Positions 44,710 to 56,582 are shown, counted from the stretch's first letter. The stretch is 64,000 bases of DNA from Proteobacteria bacterium UBA2363 (GCA_002344355.1 DDTN01000006.1:71907-135906), one strand, 5' to 3'. The notes: generated by a model not told the origin, from the sequence alone. Translations and numbers: made by a program.

Positions 44710-47403
44710 ATGAAAATCCGAGTCCTGTTGGCCGCCAGCCTGATGGTGCTGCTATCCGGCGCCGCCTGGGCGCTGGGGCTGGGCGAGATCGTGGTCAATT
44801 CCCGGCTCAACCAGCCGCTCAGCGCCGAAATCGTGGTCCGCGAGGCCTTCCCGGGAGAGGCCGAACAGCTGGTCGCCCGGCTCGCCTCCCAGGAGGACTT
44901 CGCCCGGGTCGGCCTGGAACGCGCCCGGATGCCGGTCACGCCGCGCTTCGAGACCGGCCGCAACGAGCGCGGCCAGACCGTGATCCGGATCCGCTCCGAC
45001 GAGCCGGTCCGGGAGCCGTTCCTGACCCTGCTGGTCGAGGCCAGCTGGGGCGGCGGTCGCCTGCTGCGCGAGTACGGCATCCTGCTCGATCCGCCGGTGG
45101 CGGCCCCGGCCAGCACCATCGCCCGGACGGCCCCGGCCGCCGCGCCGCCGGCACCCGCTCCGGCGCCCGCCCCGGAACCGGAACCGGCGGCCACCGCGCC
45201 GCTGGCCGAGGCCGCCAGCGGCCCGGCGCCGGCGCAGGCCGCCGTCCCCGAGCCGGTCCAGGCGCCGCCAGCGCCCGCCCCGGCACCAGTCAGCCCCGCG
45301 CCCGCCCCGGCGCCGGCGGCCAGCACCCCGCCGACCGGCTTCGCGCAGCCGCCGGGCAGCCGCCCCGCTGCCCCGCCCGCCGCGGCCGCGTCCGATTCCA
45401 GCTACACCGTCCAGCGCGGCGATACCCTCGGCGCTATCGCGGCCCGTTATGCCGGCGAGCAGGGCGTGGCGACCAACCAGATGATGATCGCCCTGCAGCG
45501 CGAGAACCCGCGCGCCTTCTTCGCCGACAACATCAACGCCCTCAAGGCCGGCGCCGTGCTGCGCGTTCCCGACGCCGACCAGGTCCGGGCCCTGCCGGCG
45601 CGCGAGGCGAGCGCAACGGTGCGCGCCCAGAACCAGGCCTGGACCGGAACCACCGCGCTGGCCGATGCCGGCGCCGCGCCGCGTCGCAGCAGCGTGCCGA
45701 CGGCGCCGGTGGCGGTCGACGACCGCCTTGCCATCGTGCCGCCGCGCGGCGAGGGGGGCGACAGCGAATCCGCCGGCCGGGCCGGCAGCGACCAGGGGGC
45801 AGCGCAGATGGCGCAGGTGGAAGCGGAGCTGCAACGTACGCGCGAGGATCTGCGCAGCAAGGACCAGGAAGTCTCGGAGCTGGCTTCGCGGATCCGCGAC
45901 CTGGAGGAACTCAACGCGCGCAACGCCCGTCTGCTCGAGCTCAAGGATGCCGAGGTGGCCGAGCTGCAGCGCCGGCTGGCCGAGGCGGCGCAGGCGCCTG
46001 CCCCGGTTGCCGAGGTCGCCGCCCCGGCGGTCGCGGTCGCGCCGGTCGAGGCCGTCGAGCCTGTCGAGGCCGTCGAGCCGATGGTCGCGACGGCGCCCGA
46101 CGAGGTCATGGAGTCGGGCGTCGAAGCCGGCGAGCCGGTGATGGACGCGCAGCCGGGCGTTGTTGACGACAGCCTGGCGGAGCCCGTCGCCGAGGTGCCG
46201 GTCGAGGCCGGCACGGAGGCCGGGGCCGACCTGGCCGGGACCGAGTCGGCCACCGGGGGTGCCGAGGTTGTCGTGATCGACCCCGTGGCCGAACCGGCCT
46301 CCCCCGAGGCCGCGCCGGTCGCCGAACCTGCCCCGGCGATGGTGGCGCAGGTGCCCGCCGAGCCGGTTCCGGCAGCGCGGCCCTGGTACATGGACCCGAT
46401 GGTGCAGGGCGCGATCGGCCTGGGTGTGCTGGCGCTGCTGCTGCTGGCGGTGCTTGCCGGCCGCCAGCGCAGGAGCGCCCAGGCCCAGGCCGAAGTCGAG
46501 CCGCCACGGCGTTCGGTGGCCGACCTGTTCGGACAGGGCGGGCCGGCGGCGCCGGCTGCCGCCGCTGCCGCTGCCGTGGCCGCGACCGACGAGGTCGAGG
46601 CCGAGGCCCGGGCGCTGGAAGACCAGGTCGCCGCCGATCCGGACGACTTCGGCGCCCACCTCGAGCTGCTCAGCCTGCACTACGCCGAAGGCGACCGCCT
46701 GCGCTTCGAGGCCGCCGCCGAGCGCTTCCACGCGCGACCTGGCGCGCCGGTCAGCGCCGAGTGGGCCCAGGCGCTGGACATGGGTGCCGAGCTGGCGCCC
46801 GGCCACCCGCTGTTCGTCGCCGGCGCAGGCGCCGGCGGCCCGGCCGATGCCGCGCAGCACGGCGAGTTCAGCGACGAAGGCTGGGACCAGCCGGACCCGG
46901 TCGGCGCGGCAGCCGCCGGCGAGGCGCCGATCGATGAGCCGGTCCGCCGGGTCGTCGACATCGGGGGCACCGAGTTTCTGCCCGAGCCCGACGAGATCGA
47001 GGATGTCCTCGAGCCGGAGGCGCCGGCGATCGACTTCCAGCCGACCCGCCTGGACGAGATCGAGCCGGTCTCGCCGCCGGTGGCCCGGGAAACCCCGGCC
47101 GCCGAGGACGGCGAGTCCGATGAGGATGCCCTGCCGCCGCTGTCGTTCGGGGACACCTTCGAGACCGTCGAGGCGGTCTCGGCGCAGCCGGAAGTGACCT
47201 TCGGGGAGGACGACACCATGGATGCATCCGTGTCCGTCGACGACGGCGCCAGCATGGACGAGGCCGCGACCAAGCTCGAGCTGGCCCGCGCCTACCTCGA
47301 CATGGGCGATCCGGACGGCGCCCGCGCCATGCTCGAGGAAGTCCTGGGCGAGGGTGACACCTCGCAGCGCGAGGAAGCCCGGAAGCTGCTGGCCACGCTG
47401 TGA
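44710..47403 (+). CDS. fimV: FimV-family pilus/polarity protein
   Basis: An 897-residue protein with signal peptide (1-25; ending AWALG). A FimV N-terminal domain with LGEIVVNSRLNQPLSAEIVV is followed by a Pro/Ala-rich linker and a LysM (about 230-291; SYTVQRGDTLGAIAARYA). A coiled coil (about 365-430), acidic linkers and one membrane helix (about 564-584) come next, then an acidic cytosolic part with a C-terminal TPR-like unit (LELARAYLDMGDPDGARAML). In Pseudomonas it organises the type IV pilus secretin and polar signalling. It is linked to asd and truA as in pseudomonads and xanthomonads. Confidence 0.94.
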   Translation: MKIRVLLAASLMVLLSGAAWALGLGEIVVNSRLNQPLSAEIVVREAFPGEAEQLVARLASQEDFARVGLERARMPVTPRFETGRNERGQTVIRIRSDEPVREPFLTLLVEASWGGGRLLREYGILLDPPVAAPASTIARTAPAAAPPAPAPAPAPEPEPAATAPLAEAASGPAPAQAAVPEPVQAPPAPAPAPVSPAPAPAPAASTPPTGFAQPPGSRPAAPPAAAASDSSYTVQRGDTLGAIAARYAGEQGVATNQMMIALQRENPRAFFADNINALKAGAVLRVPDADQVRALPAREASATVRAQNQAWTGTTALADAGAAPRRSSVPTAPVAVDDRLAIVPPRGEGGDSESAGRAGSDQGAAQMAQVEAELQRTREDLRSKDQEVSELASRIRDLEELNARNARLLELKDAEVAELQRRLAEAAQAPAPVAEVAAPAVAVAPVEAVEPVEAVEPMVATAPDEVMESGVEAGEPVMDAQPGVVDDSLAEPVAEVPVEAGTEAGADLAGTESATGGAEVVVIDPVAEPASPEAAPVAEPAPAMVAQVPAEPVPAARPWYMDPMVQGAIGLGVLALLLLAVLAGRQRRSAQAQAEVEPPRRSVADLFGQGGPAAPAAAAAAAVAATDEVEAEARALEDQVAADPDDFGAHLELLSLHYAEGDRLRFEAAAERFHARPGAPVSAEWAQALDMGAELAPGHPLFVAGAGAGGPADAAQHGEFSDEGWDQPDPVGAAAAGEAPIDEPVRRVVDIGGTEFLPEPDEIEDVLEPEAPAIDFQPTRLDEIEPVSPPVARETPAAEDGESDEDALPPLSFGDTFETVEAVSAQPEVTFGEDDTMDASVSVDDGASMDEAATKLELARAYLDMGDPDGARAMLEEVLGEGDTSQREEARKLLATL

Positions 47404-48206
47404 CCGCGACACCCCTGCCGGACCGCCAGCGCATCGCGCTGGCGGTCGAGTACGACGGCAGCGGGTACTCGGGCTGGCAGCGGCTGGCGCACACCACGAC
47501 GGTGCAGGCGACGCTCGAGGCGGTGCTGTCGCGGGTCGCCGCCGAACCGGTCGAGACCACCTGTGCCGGCCGCACCGACGCCGGCGTACACGCCCGCGCC
47601 CAGGTGGTGCACTTCGACACGACCGCCCGGCGCAGCCCGCGCGGCTGGATGCTGGGCAGCAACGGCTGGCTGCCGGACACCGTGGCGGTGGTCTGGGCCG
47701 GGGTCGTGCCGGCGCAGTTCCACGCCCGTTTCCATGCCCGGCGACGCCGGTACCGCTACTGCATCCTCAACCGGGACGCCCGGCCCGGGCTGCAGGGCCG
47801 GTTCCTGACCTGGGAGCACCACCGGCTCGACCACGCCGCCATGGACGCCGCCGCCGCGGTCCTGGTCGGCCGCCACGACTTCTCGGCGTTCCGGGCGCTG
47901 GCCTGCCAGGCGCGGCACGCGATGCGCACCGTCCATGAGGTGTCGGTGAGGCGGGACGGCGACCTGGTGGTCCTGGAGATCGAGGCCAACGCCTTCCTGC
48001 ACCACATGGTCCGGAACATCGTCGGGTCGCTGCTGCTGGTCGGTCGCGGCCGGCGCCCGCAGGCCTGGATCGCCGAGCTGCTGGCCGGGCGGCGCCGGGA
48101 GCCGGCCGGACCGACCGCGCCGCCGGAAGGCCTGACCTTCCTGGGACCGCGCTATCCGCGCGGCCTGGGCCTGCCGCCGTGGCTGGAATGCGACGACCCG
48201 TTGTGA
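47400..48206 (+). CDS. truA: tRNA pseudouridine(38-40) synthase
   Basis: A 268-residue enzyme. The catalytic Asp is in CAGRTDAGVHARAQVVHF (about residue 61); other TruA parts are AVEYDGSGYSGWQR and FLHHMVRNIVGSLLLVG. GTG 47400 overlaps the fimV stop (GTGA). Confidence 0.96.
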   Translation: MTATPLPDRQRIALAVEYDGSGYSGWQRLAHTTTVQATLEAVLSRVAAEPVETTCAGRTDAGVHARAQVVHFDTTARRSPRGWMLGSNGWLPDTVAVVWAGVVPAQFHARFHARRRRYRYCILNRDARPGLQGRFLTWEHHRLDHAAMDAAAAVLVGRHDFSAFRALACQARHAMRTVHEVSVRRDGDLVVLEIEANAFLHHMVRNIVGSLLLVGRGRRPQAWIAELLAGRRREPAGPTAPPEGLTFLGPRYPRGLGLPPWLECDDPL

Positions 48207-48841
48207 CCGTGCCCCTGGTGAAGTTCTGCGGCCTGACCCGGGCCATCGACGTCGAGCGGGCTGCGGCGCTGGGCGTCGCGGCGATCGGCCTGGTCCTGGC
48301 AGCGGGCAGCCCCCGGCAGCTGCAGCCTGAGCAGGCCGCGGCGCTCGCCGCCGTCGCGCGCCGGCAGCCGCGGCCGCCGCGCGTCGTCCTGCTGGTGCGC
48401 AATGCCCGCCCCGACGCGGTCGCCGGCGCGATCGCACGGATCGAGCCCGACCTGGTGCAGTTCCACGGCGACGAGGACGAGGCCTTCTGCAGCCGGTTCG
48501 GCCTGCCGTACTGGAAGGCCCTGGGCGCGGCCGGGCTCGCCGACCTGTCGGCGCTGCTGGCCGGCCATCCCGGTGCCGAGGCCCTGCTGCTGGACGGTCA
48601 CCCGCCGGGCGCGGCCGGCGGTGCCGGCCATCGCCTGGACTGGCGGCGCTGGCCGGCGGCGTCCGGGCGACGCCTGGTGCTGGCGGGCGGGCTGGGCCCG
48701 GACAACGTCGCCGCCGCCATCGCGGCCACCCGGCCCTGGGCGGTGGATGTCTCCTCCGGCATCGAGTCGGCACCGGGCATCAAGGACGAGCGCGTCATGG
48801 CGGCCTTCATGGCGGCGGTCGCCGCCACAGCCCCCGCCTGA
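48188..48841 (+). CDS. trpF: phosphoribosylanthranilate isomerase
   Basis: About 217 residues, a TIM-barrel step of tryptophan synthesis. The catalytic cysteine is in VKFCGLTR near the start and the general acid is the Asp in LLDGHPPG; VQFHGDEDEAFC and LAGGLGPDNV are family motifs, and the end segment VDVSSGIESAPGIKD binds phosphate. The start is ATG 48188 or GTG 48203 (GTGA with truA stop); both are plausible. Confidence 0.94.
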   Translation: MRRPVVTVPLVKFCGLTRAIDVERAAALGVAAIGLVLAAGSPRQLQPEQAAALAAVARRQPRPPRVVLLVRNARPDAVAGAIARIEPDLVQFHGDEDEAFCSRFGLPYWKALGAAGLADLSALLAGHPGAEALLLDGHPPGAAGGAGHRLDWRRWPAASGRRLVLAGGLGPDNVAAAIAATRPWAVDVSSGIESAPGIKDERVMAAFMAAVAATAPA

Positions 48842-48917
48842 CCCGATCGGTGTCGCTTCCGGCCACGCTGCAGGGCAGCCCACCAGCCGATCGCGCGCCC
48901 CTTCCCGAACCTCGACC

Positions 48918-49017
48918 CCGTCACCCGGCCGAGTCCGATCGCGGCCCCAAACCCCGGTCCCCGGTCCCCGGTTGCAGTCCCCGGTCCCCGTTCGCCGGTC
49001 CCCCACCACCGGTCTGG
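48918..49017. repeat. second heptamer repeat array, between trpF and trpB
   Basis: CCCCGGT units in 7-bp register (three perfect in a row near 48955-48975, then CCCCGGT, CCCCGTT, CGCCGGT, CCCCCAC, CACCGGT) lie in the 262-bp gap that holds no gene. The minus-strand unit GGGGACC resembles the GKGAYCC units of the array at 11797-12020. It separates trpF from trpBA. Confidence 0.65.
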
Positions 49018-49103
49018 CACTGCAGCACGCCTGCCGCACCTGGACACACCTTTGTCGTCTTCAGGGCTAAGCTTGCGACCCGTTTCCCTCGTGCTGCATC
49101 GCA

Positions 49104-50329
<1,226 letters not shown>

Positions 50330-50333
<4 letters not shown>

Positions 50334-51136
50334 ACCGCATCGACCGCCGCTTCGCCGAGCTTTCCCGCGCCGGTCGCACCGGCCTGATCCCCTTCATCGC
50401 CGCCGGCGACCCGTTGCCGGAGGCGACCGTGCCGGTGATGCATGCCCTGGTCGCCGCCGGCGCCGACCTGATCGAACTGGGGGTGCCGTTCTCCGACCCC
50501 ATGGCCGACGGACCGGTGATCCAGAAGGCCAGCGAGCGCGCGATCGCCGCCGGCGTCGGCGCCAGCGCGGTGCTGGCCATGGTCCGGGAGTTCCGGCGCC
50601 AGGACGGCGACACCCCGGTGGTGCTGATGGGCTACCTGAACCCGGTCGAGATCCATGGCCGCGAGCGCTTCGTCGCCGAAGCCGCGCAGGCCGGGGTCGA
50701 CGGCCTGCTGCTGGTCGACGCCCCGGTCGAGGAGTCGGCCAGCCTCGGGCCGCTGCTGGCGGGTCACGGCCTGCACCAGATCCTGCTGGCGGCGCCGACC
50801 ACCCGGGGCGATCGCCTGCAGCGGCTGGCCGGCCAGGCCGGCGGGTTCCTGTACTACGTGGCCTTCGCCGGCGTCACCGGCGCCAGCCACCTGGAACCGG
50901 CTGCCGTCGCCGAGCGGGTGGCCGCCATCAAGGCGCTCGGCAGCGTCCCGGTGGCGGTCGGCTTCGGCGTCAAGGACGCCGCCTCCGCGCGCGCCGTGGC
51001 CGCCCATGCGGACGCGGTGGTGGTCGGCAGCGCCCTGGTCGACACGCTCGCCGGCTGCGCCGACCCGGAAACCGCGGCAGCCGATGCCGCGGCCTTCCTG
51101 GCGCCCTTGCGCGCGGCGCTCGACCAGGGCGGCTGA
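50330..51136 (+). CDS. trpA: tryptophan synthase alpha subunit
   Basis: A 268-residue TIM barrel that splits indole-3-glycerol phosphate. The catalytic Glu and Asp are in LIELGVPFSDPMADGP; GYLNPVEIHG and YYVAFAGVTGA mark the conserved loops, and the phosphate site is AVGFGVKDAASA. The GTG start overlaps the trpB stop. Confidence 0.97.
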
Positions 51137-51278
51137 GGCGGCGCCCGGCAGTCCCCGTGCCACCGGCGCCGCAGCGGCCCGGCCAGGACCAGGCACCCCG
51201 CCTGGCCCGGGACCGTCACTGGCCCCGGTGGCGCCGCCGCGCTATCGTTGGCGGCTCTTCCGCAGTCCGCCGTCCCGA

Positions 51279-52163
<885 letters not shown>

Positions 52164-52188
52164 CCCGGGGCGCGCCCACGCCCGCGCC

Positions 52189-53466
52189 ATGACCGCCCCC
52201 GGCGACGATCTCGACGCCTGGCTGCGGCGGCTGGAGCGCGGCCATCCGCAGGCCATCGCCATGGGCCTGGACCGGGTCGGCCGGGTCTGGCGGGCGCTCG
52301 GCGCGCCGCGCCCGGGCGCCCGGGTGATCACCGTCGGCGGCACCAACGGCAAGGGCTCGACGGTCGCCTTCCTGGAGGCCGCGGCGGGCGCCGCCGGCCT
52401 GCGCGTCGGCTGCTACACCTCGCCGCACCTGCACCGCTACAACGAGCGCGTGCGCATCGCCGGCCAGGACGTGGACGACGCCACGCTGGTCGCCGCCTTC
52501 GAGCGCGTCGAGCGCGCCCGCGGCGGGATCGCCCTGACCTATTTCGAGGCCGGCACCCTGGCCGCCTTCCTGGTGCTGGCCGCGGCCGGGATCGACCTGG
52601 CGGTGCTCGAGGTCGGGCTGGGCGGCCGCCTCGATGCGGTGAACCTGATCGACGCGGAGGTCGCCGTGGTCACCACGGTGGCGCTGGACCACCAGGACTG
52701 GCTGGGCGACAGCCGTGCCGCGATCGCCGTGGAGAAGGCCGGCATCGCCCGCGCGGGGCGGCCGCTGCTGGTCGGCGAGCGCGACGCCGAACCGGCGCTG
52801 CTGGCGGCTGTCGAAGCGATCGGCGCGCGGCCGCTGCGGCTCGGCCGCGACCACGACTGGCTGCCGGGTCCGCCGCCGCTGTGCCTGCTGGCCGAGCGCC
52901 GCGTCGAGCTGCCCGACCGGCTGCCCCTGGCGGCGCCGGCGCAGTGGGACAACGCCACGACCGCGCTCGCCGCCCTGCACGCCCTCGATGCCGGCATCGA
53001 CCTCGCCGCCGCCGCCCGCGGACTGGCGAAGGCCCGCCTGCCCGGACGCCTGCAGGTCGCCGATGGCGACCCCCGCGTGGTCCTGGACATCGGCCACAAC
53101 CCCCAGGCAGCGGCCGAGCTGGCCCGCTGGCTGGCCGCGCAGGACGGCACCACCGATGCCGTGTTCTCGGCGCTTGCCGACAAGGACCTGGCGGGCGTGG
53201 TGTCGCCGCTCCTGGCGCATGTGCGCATCTGGCACCTGGCCGGCCTCGCCGGCGACAGCCCGCGCGGCCTGACGGTCGATGCGCTGGCGCGCCGGCTGGC
53301 GGACCTGCTGCCGGCCGGACGCGTGCGCCTGCACGCCGATGTCCCGACCGCGCTGGCCGCCGCGCGCGCTGGCGCCGCCGCCGACGGGCGGATCCTGGTG
53401 TTCGGCTCCTTCCTGACCGTCGCCCGGGCCGAGGCCGCCCTGCGCGTGCCGGAACGGCCGGCCTGA
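52189..53466 (+). CDS. folC: dihydrofolate/folylpolyglutamate synthase
   Basis: A 425-residue Mur-ligase-like enzyme. ATP loop TVGGTNGKGSTVAFLEA, folate region YTSPHLHRYNERVRI, VGLGGRLDAVNLID, DHQDWLG and the C-terminal LDIGHNPQAAAELARWL are conserved. It makes dihydrofolate and adds glutamates to folates. ATG 52189 is preferred over the ATG at 52150, which overlaps accD. Confidence 0.96.
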   Translation: MTAPGDDLDAWLRRLERGHPQAIAMGLDRVGRVWRALGAPRPGARVITVGGTNGKGSTVAFLEAAAGAAGLRVGCYTSPHLHRYNERVRIAGQDVDDATLVAAFERVERARGGIALTYFEAGTLAAFLVLAAAGIDLAVLEVGLGGRLDAVNLIDAEVAVVTTVALDHQDWLGDSRAAIAVEKAGIARAGRPLLVGERDAEPALLAAVEAIGARPLRLGRDHDWLPGPPPLCLLAERRVELPDRLPLAAPAQWDNATTALAALHALDAGIDLAAAARGLAKARLPGRLQVADGDPRVVLDIGHNPQAAAELARWLAAQDGTTDAVFSALADKDLAGVVSPLLAHVRIWHLAGLAGDSPRGLTVDALARRLADLLPAGRVRLHADVPTALAAARAGAAADGRILVFGSFLTVARAEAALRVPERPA

Positions 53467-53573
53467 ACGCCAGCGGCGGCGGGCCGGCCGGCGGTCGCCA
53501 CCCGCGTGCCGCGGCCGACGCCGGTCGCGAGCGTTTGTGACCGGTGCCTGGCTGGGTCGATCGGCGCTTGGCC

Positions 53574-53579
53574 TATAAT
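53574..53579 (+). promoter_or_regulatory. candidate -10 box of the SPOR-protein gene
   Basis: A perfect TATAAT hexamer lies 7 nt before the start codon, so the predicted transcript starts at or next to the A of ATG. No clear -35 is seen. Confidence 0.6.
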
Positions 53580-53586
53580 CGGCGTC

Positions 53587-54516
53587 ATGGATCCGACCCT
53601 GAAGAGGCGCCTCATCGGCGCCGCCGTGCTGATCGTGCTGGCCGCCATCGTCCTGCCGATGTTCCTCGCCGGGCCGCCGCCGGAGCAGCGCCGCAGCGAG
53701 AGCCTGCCGCTGCAGATCCCGCCGGCGCCGGAGCGCGAGCTGGCCCGCATGGAGCTGCCGCTGGCCGGCGATGTCGCCGATCCCGACCGGGTGGTGACGG
53801 TGGACACCGCGGCCCAGGCCCCGCAGCCGGAGCCGGAGCCGGAGCCGGCCGCAGCGGCGGGCGCGAGCCCGGCGCCCGCCACCACGGCGCCGCCCGAGCC
53901 GGCCTCGACGGCCTCGACGGGCACCCCGCCACCGCCACCCGCCCGTGCCCCCGCCGGTGCCGCAGCACAGCCGGCCGCTGCCGCGGGCGGGTTGCCGGCC
54001 AGCGAGGCCGGCGGCCGCTTCTGGGTCGGCCTCGGCAGTTACGGGCAGGCCGGCAACGCCGATCGCGTCGAGGCCGCGGCGCGCCGCGCTGGCGCCGCGG
54101 TCAGTCGCGAGCAGGTGCAGACCGGCGGTCGCACCCTGGTGCGCCTGCGCGCCGGTCCCTGGGCGACCCGGGCGCAGGCCGAACAGGCCCGCCAGCGGCT
54201 GGTGGCTTCGGTGCCCGATGCCCAGCCGAAGGTCGAGGAGGACGCGTCGGGCGGTGCACCGGTCGCCGCCGCCGGTGCCGCCCCCCAGGGTGCCGGCGCC
54301 TTCGCGGTCCAGGTCGGGGCCTTCGCCCAGGAGGCGACGGCGCGCCAGCTCGGCGAGCGCCTGCGCGGCGCAGGCTATCCGGCTTTCGTGGTGCGTCGGG
54401 GCGACAGCCATGCCGTGCGCGTCGGGCCGTACACCCGCCGCGAACAGGCGCAGGCCCAGCTCGACCGCCTGAAGTCCAGCCAGCGCCTGGACGGGCTGGT
54501 GGTCGCGCACCCCTGA
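53587..54516 (+). CDS. DedD-like cell-division protein with two SPOR domains
   Basis: A 309-residue protein with one N-terminal membrane anchor (about 9-29) and a Pro/Glu/Ala-rich linker (about 45-140). Two SPOR-like domains follow: 142-217 (RFWVGLGSYGQAGNADRV...) and 238-309 (AFAVQVGAFAQEATARQL...AHAVRVGPYTRREQAQAQ-like). SPOR domains bind denuded septal glycan; DedD of E. coli has one. A consensus TATAAT (53574-53579) ends 7 nt before the ATG. Confidence 0.9.
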   Translation: MDPTLKRRLIGAAVLIVLAAIVLPMFLAGPPPEQRRSESLPLQIPPAPERELARMELPLAGDVADPDRVVTVDTAAQAPQPEPEPEPAAAAGASPAPATTAPPEPASTASTGTPPPPPARAPAGAAAQPAAAAGGLPASEAGGRFWVGLGSYGQAGNADRVEAAARRAGAAVSREQVQTGGRTLVRLRAGPWATRAQAEQARQRLVASVPDAQPKVEEDASGGAPVAAAGAAPQGAGAFAVQVGAFAQEATARQLGERLRGAGYPAFVVRRGDSHAVRVGPYTRREQAQAQLDRLKSSQRLDGLVVAHP

Positions 54517-54532
54517 GCCGGGGCCGGACGCC

Positions 54533-55087
54533 ATGAATGGCGCCGACTGGATCATCCTGGCCATCCTCGGCCTGTCGGTGCTGGTCGGCCTGTGGCGCGG
54601 CCTGGTGCGCGAGGCCCTGTCCCTGCTGACCTGGCTGGCGGCGATCGCCGCCGCCCTGCTGTTCGGCGGCCAGGTCGCGCAACTCTACGCCGCATGGATC
54701 GACCTCCCCTCGGCGCGCACGGCGCTGGGCTACGGCACCGTGTTCGTGCTGGTCCTGGTGGTCGGCGGCCTGCTCGGCTGGCTGGTCGGCCGGATCGTGC
54801 GCGGCACCGGACTGGGCGGCACCGACCGGCTGCTCGGGCTGGGCTTCGGCCTGCTGCGCGGCGGCCTGGTGGTGGCCGCGCTGGTGCTGGTGCTGGGCTA
54901 CACGCCGTTTCCCCAGGACCCCTGGTGGCAGCAGTCGGAGCTGATCCCGCGCTTCCAGCCGGTGGCCGCCTGGCTGCGCGAGCAGCTTCCCGAGACCCTG
55001 GCGGCGCTGCAGGCGCTGTCGCCGCCGGTGTTGCCGGCCGCCGCAGACCTGCCGCAACCGCCCCTCCCGGCCCCGGCCGGCAACTGA
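54533..55087 (+). CDS. cvpA: CvpA family membrane protein
   Basis: A 184-residue protein with four membrane helices; the start NGADWIILAILGLSVLVGLWRGLVREALSLLTW is the CvpA signature. It is required for colicin V production in E. coli and contributes to envelope homeostasis, with unknown mechanism. It lies between the SPOR protein and purF, the conserved placement. Confidence 0.93.
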   Translation: MNGADWIILAILGLSVLVGLWRGLVREALSLLTWLAAIAAALLFGGQVAQLYAAWIDLPSARTALGYGTVFVLVLVVGGLLGWLVGRIVRGTGLGGTDRLLGLGFGLLRGGLVVAALVLVLGYTPFPQDPWWQQSELIPRFQPVAAWLREQLPETLAALQALSPPVLPAAADLPQPPLPAPAGN

Positions 55088-55106
55088 CCCAGGACGCCGT
55101 CCGGAC

Positions 55107-56582
55107 ATGTGCGGAATCATCGGAATCATGGGCAAGTCGGACGTCGCCGGCGCCCTCTACGACGGACTCACCGTGCTCCAGCACCGGGGCCAGGACGCCG
55201 CGGGCATTGCCACGGTCGACGGCAGCCGGCTGCGCCTGCACAAGGCCAACGGCCTGGTCCGCGACGTGTTCGGCCCGGTCGACATGGCGCGCCTCACCGG
55301 CCACGCCGGCATCGGCCACTGCCGCTATCCGACCGCCGGCGCCGAGAACGCCGAGGAGGCGCAGCCGTTCTACGTGAATTCGCCCTACGGCATCGCCCTG
55401 GGCCACAACGGCAACCTCACCAACGCCGATGCCATCCGCGGACAGCTGTTCGAGGAGGATCGCCGGCACATCAACACCTCCTCCGATTCCGAGGTGCTGC
55501 TCAACGTGTTCGCGCACGAGCTGGCGATCCAGGACCGCATGCGGCTGACGCCCGAGCACATCTTCAAGGCGGTCGGCGCGGTGCACGCGCGCTGCAAGGG
55601 CGGCTACGCCGCGGTGGCGCTCCTGCTCGGCCACGGCCTGGTCGCCTTCCGCGACCCCCACGGCATCCGGCCGCTGGTGCTGGGCCAGCGCTGGACCGCG
55701 CAGGGCATGGAGTACGCGGTCGCCTCGGAGAGCGTCGCGCTCGACATCCTCGGCTTCGAGCTGCTCCGCGACGTGGCGCCGGGCGAGGCGGTGCTGATCG
55801 GCTTCGACGGCGTCCTCCACCACCGCCAGTGCGCGGAGGCGACGCCGGCGCCGTGCATCTTCGAGTACGTCTACCTGGCGCGGCCGGACTCGATCATCGA
55901 GGGGATATCGGTCTACCAGGCGCGCGTGCGGATGGGCGAGGTGCTGGCGCGTCGCATCCAGTCGCTGCGGCCGGACCACGACATCGACGTGGTGATGCCG
56001 ATCCCCGACACCGCGCGCAGCGCCGCCCTGGTGCTGGCCGCCGCCCTGGGCGTGCCGTTCCGCGAGGGCTTCGTCAAGAACCGCTACATCGGCCGCACCT
56101 TCATCATGCCCGGCCAGACCGAGCGCGCGAAGTCGGTGCGCCGCAAGCTCAACGCGATCGGCCAGGAGTTCCGCGACAAGGTGGTGCTGCTCGTGGACGA
56201 CTCCATCGTTCGCGGCACCACCTCAAAGCAGATCATCCAGATGGCGCGCGACGCCGGCGCCCGCAAGGTCTACTTCGCCTCGGCGGCGCCGCCGGTCCGC
56301 CACCCCAACGTCTACGGCATCGACATGCCCTCGGCGCTCGAACTGATCGCCAACGGCCGCACCGAGGAGCAGGTGCAGACCCTGCTTGGCGCCGACTGGC
56401 TGGTCTACCAGGGCCTGGACGACCTGGTCGACGCCGTCCGCGACGGCCGCGCCGACATCCCCCGTTTCGACACCTCCTGCTTTTCCGGCGAGTACGTGAC
56501 CGGCCTGGAGACCAACTACCTGCGCGACCTCGAGCTGATCCGTTCCGACGAGGCCAAGCAGGCCCGGCGCCTGGCGTCCTGA
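55107..56582 (+). CDS. purF: amidophosphoribosyltransferase
   Basis: A 491-residue first enzyme of purine synthesis. Cys2 of MCGIIGIMG is the glutaminase nucleophile; YGIALGHNGNLTNAD and the PRPP-binding loop VVLLVDDSIVRGTTSKQI are intact. It makes phosphoribosylamine from PRPP and glutamine and is feedback-inhibited by purine nucleotides in known members. It is the last gene of the conserved accD-purF block. Confidence 0.97.
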   Translation: MCGIIGIMGKSDVAGALYDGLTVLQHRGQDAAGIATVDGSRLRLHKANGLVRDVFGPVDMARLTGHAGIGHCRYPTAGAENAEEAQPFYVNSPYGIALGHNGNLTNADAIRGQLFEEDRRHINTSSDSEVLLNVFAHELAIQDRMRLTPEHIFKAVGAVHARCKGGYAAVALLLGHGLVAFRDPHGIRPLVLGQRWTAQGMEYAVASESVALDILGFELLRDVAPGEAVLIGFDGVLHHRQCAEATPAPCIFEYVYLARPDSIIEGISVYQARVRMGEVLARRIQSLRPDHDIDVVMPIPDTARSAALVLAAALGVPFREGFVKNRYIGRTFIMPGQTERAKSVRRKLNAIGQEFRDKVVLLVDDSIVRGTTSKQIIQMARDAGARKVYFASAAPPVRHPNVYGIDMPSALELIANGRTEEQVQTLLGADWLVYQGLDDLVDAVRDGRADIPRFDTSCFSGEYVTGLETNYLRDLELIRSDEAKQARRLAS

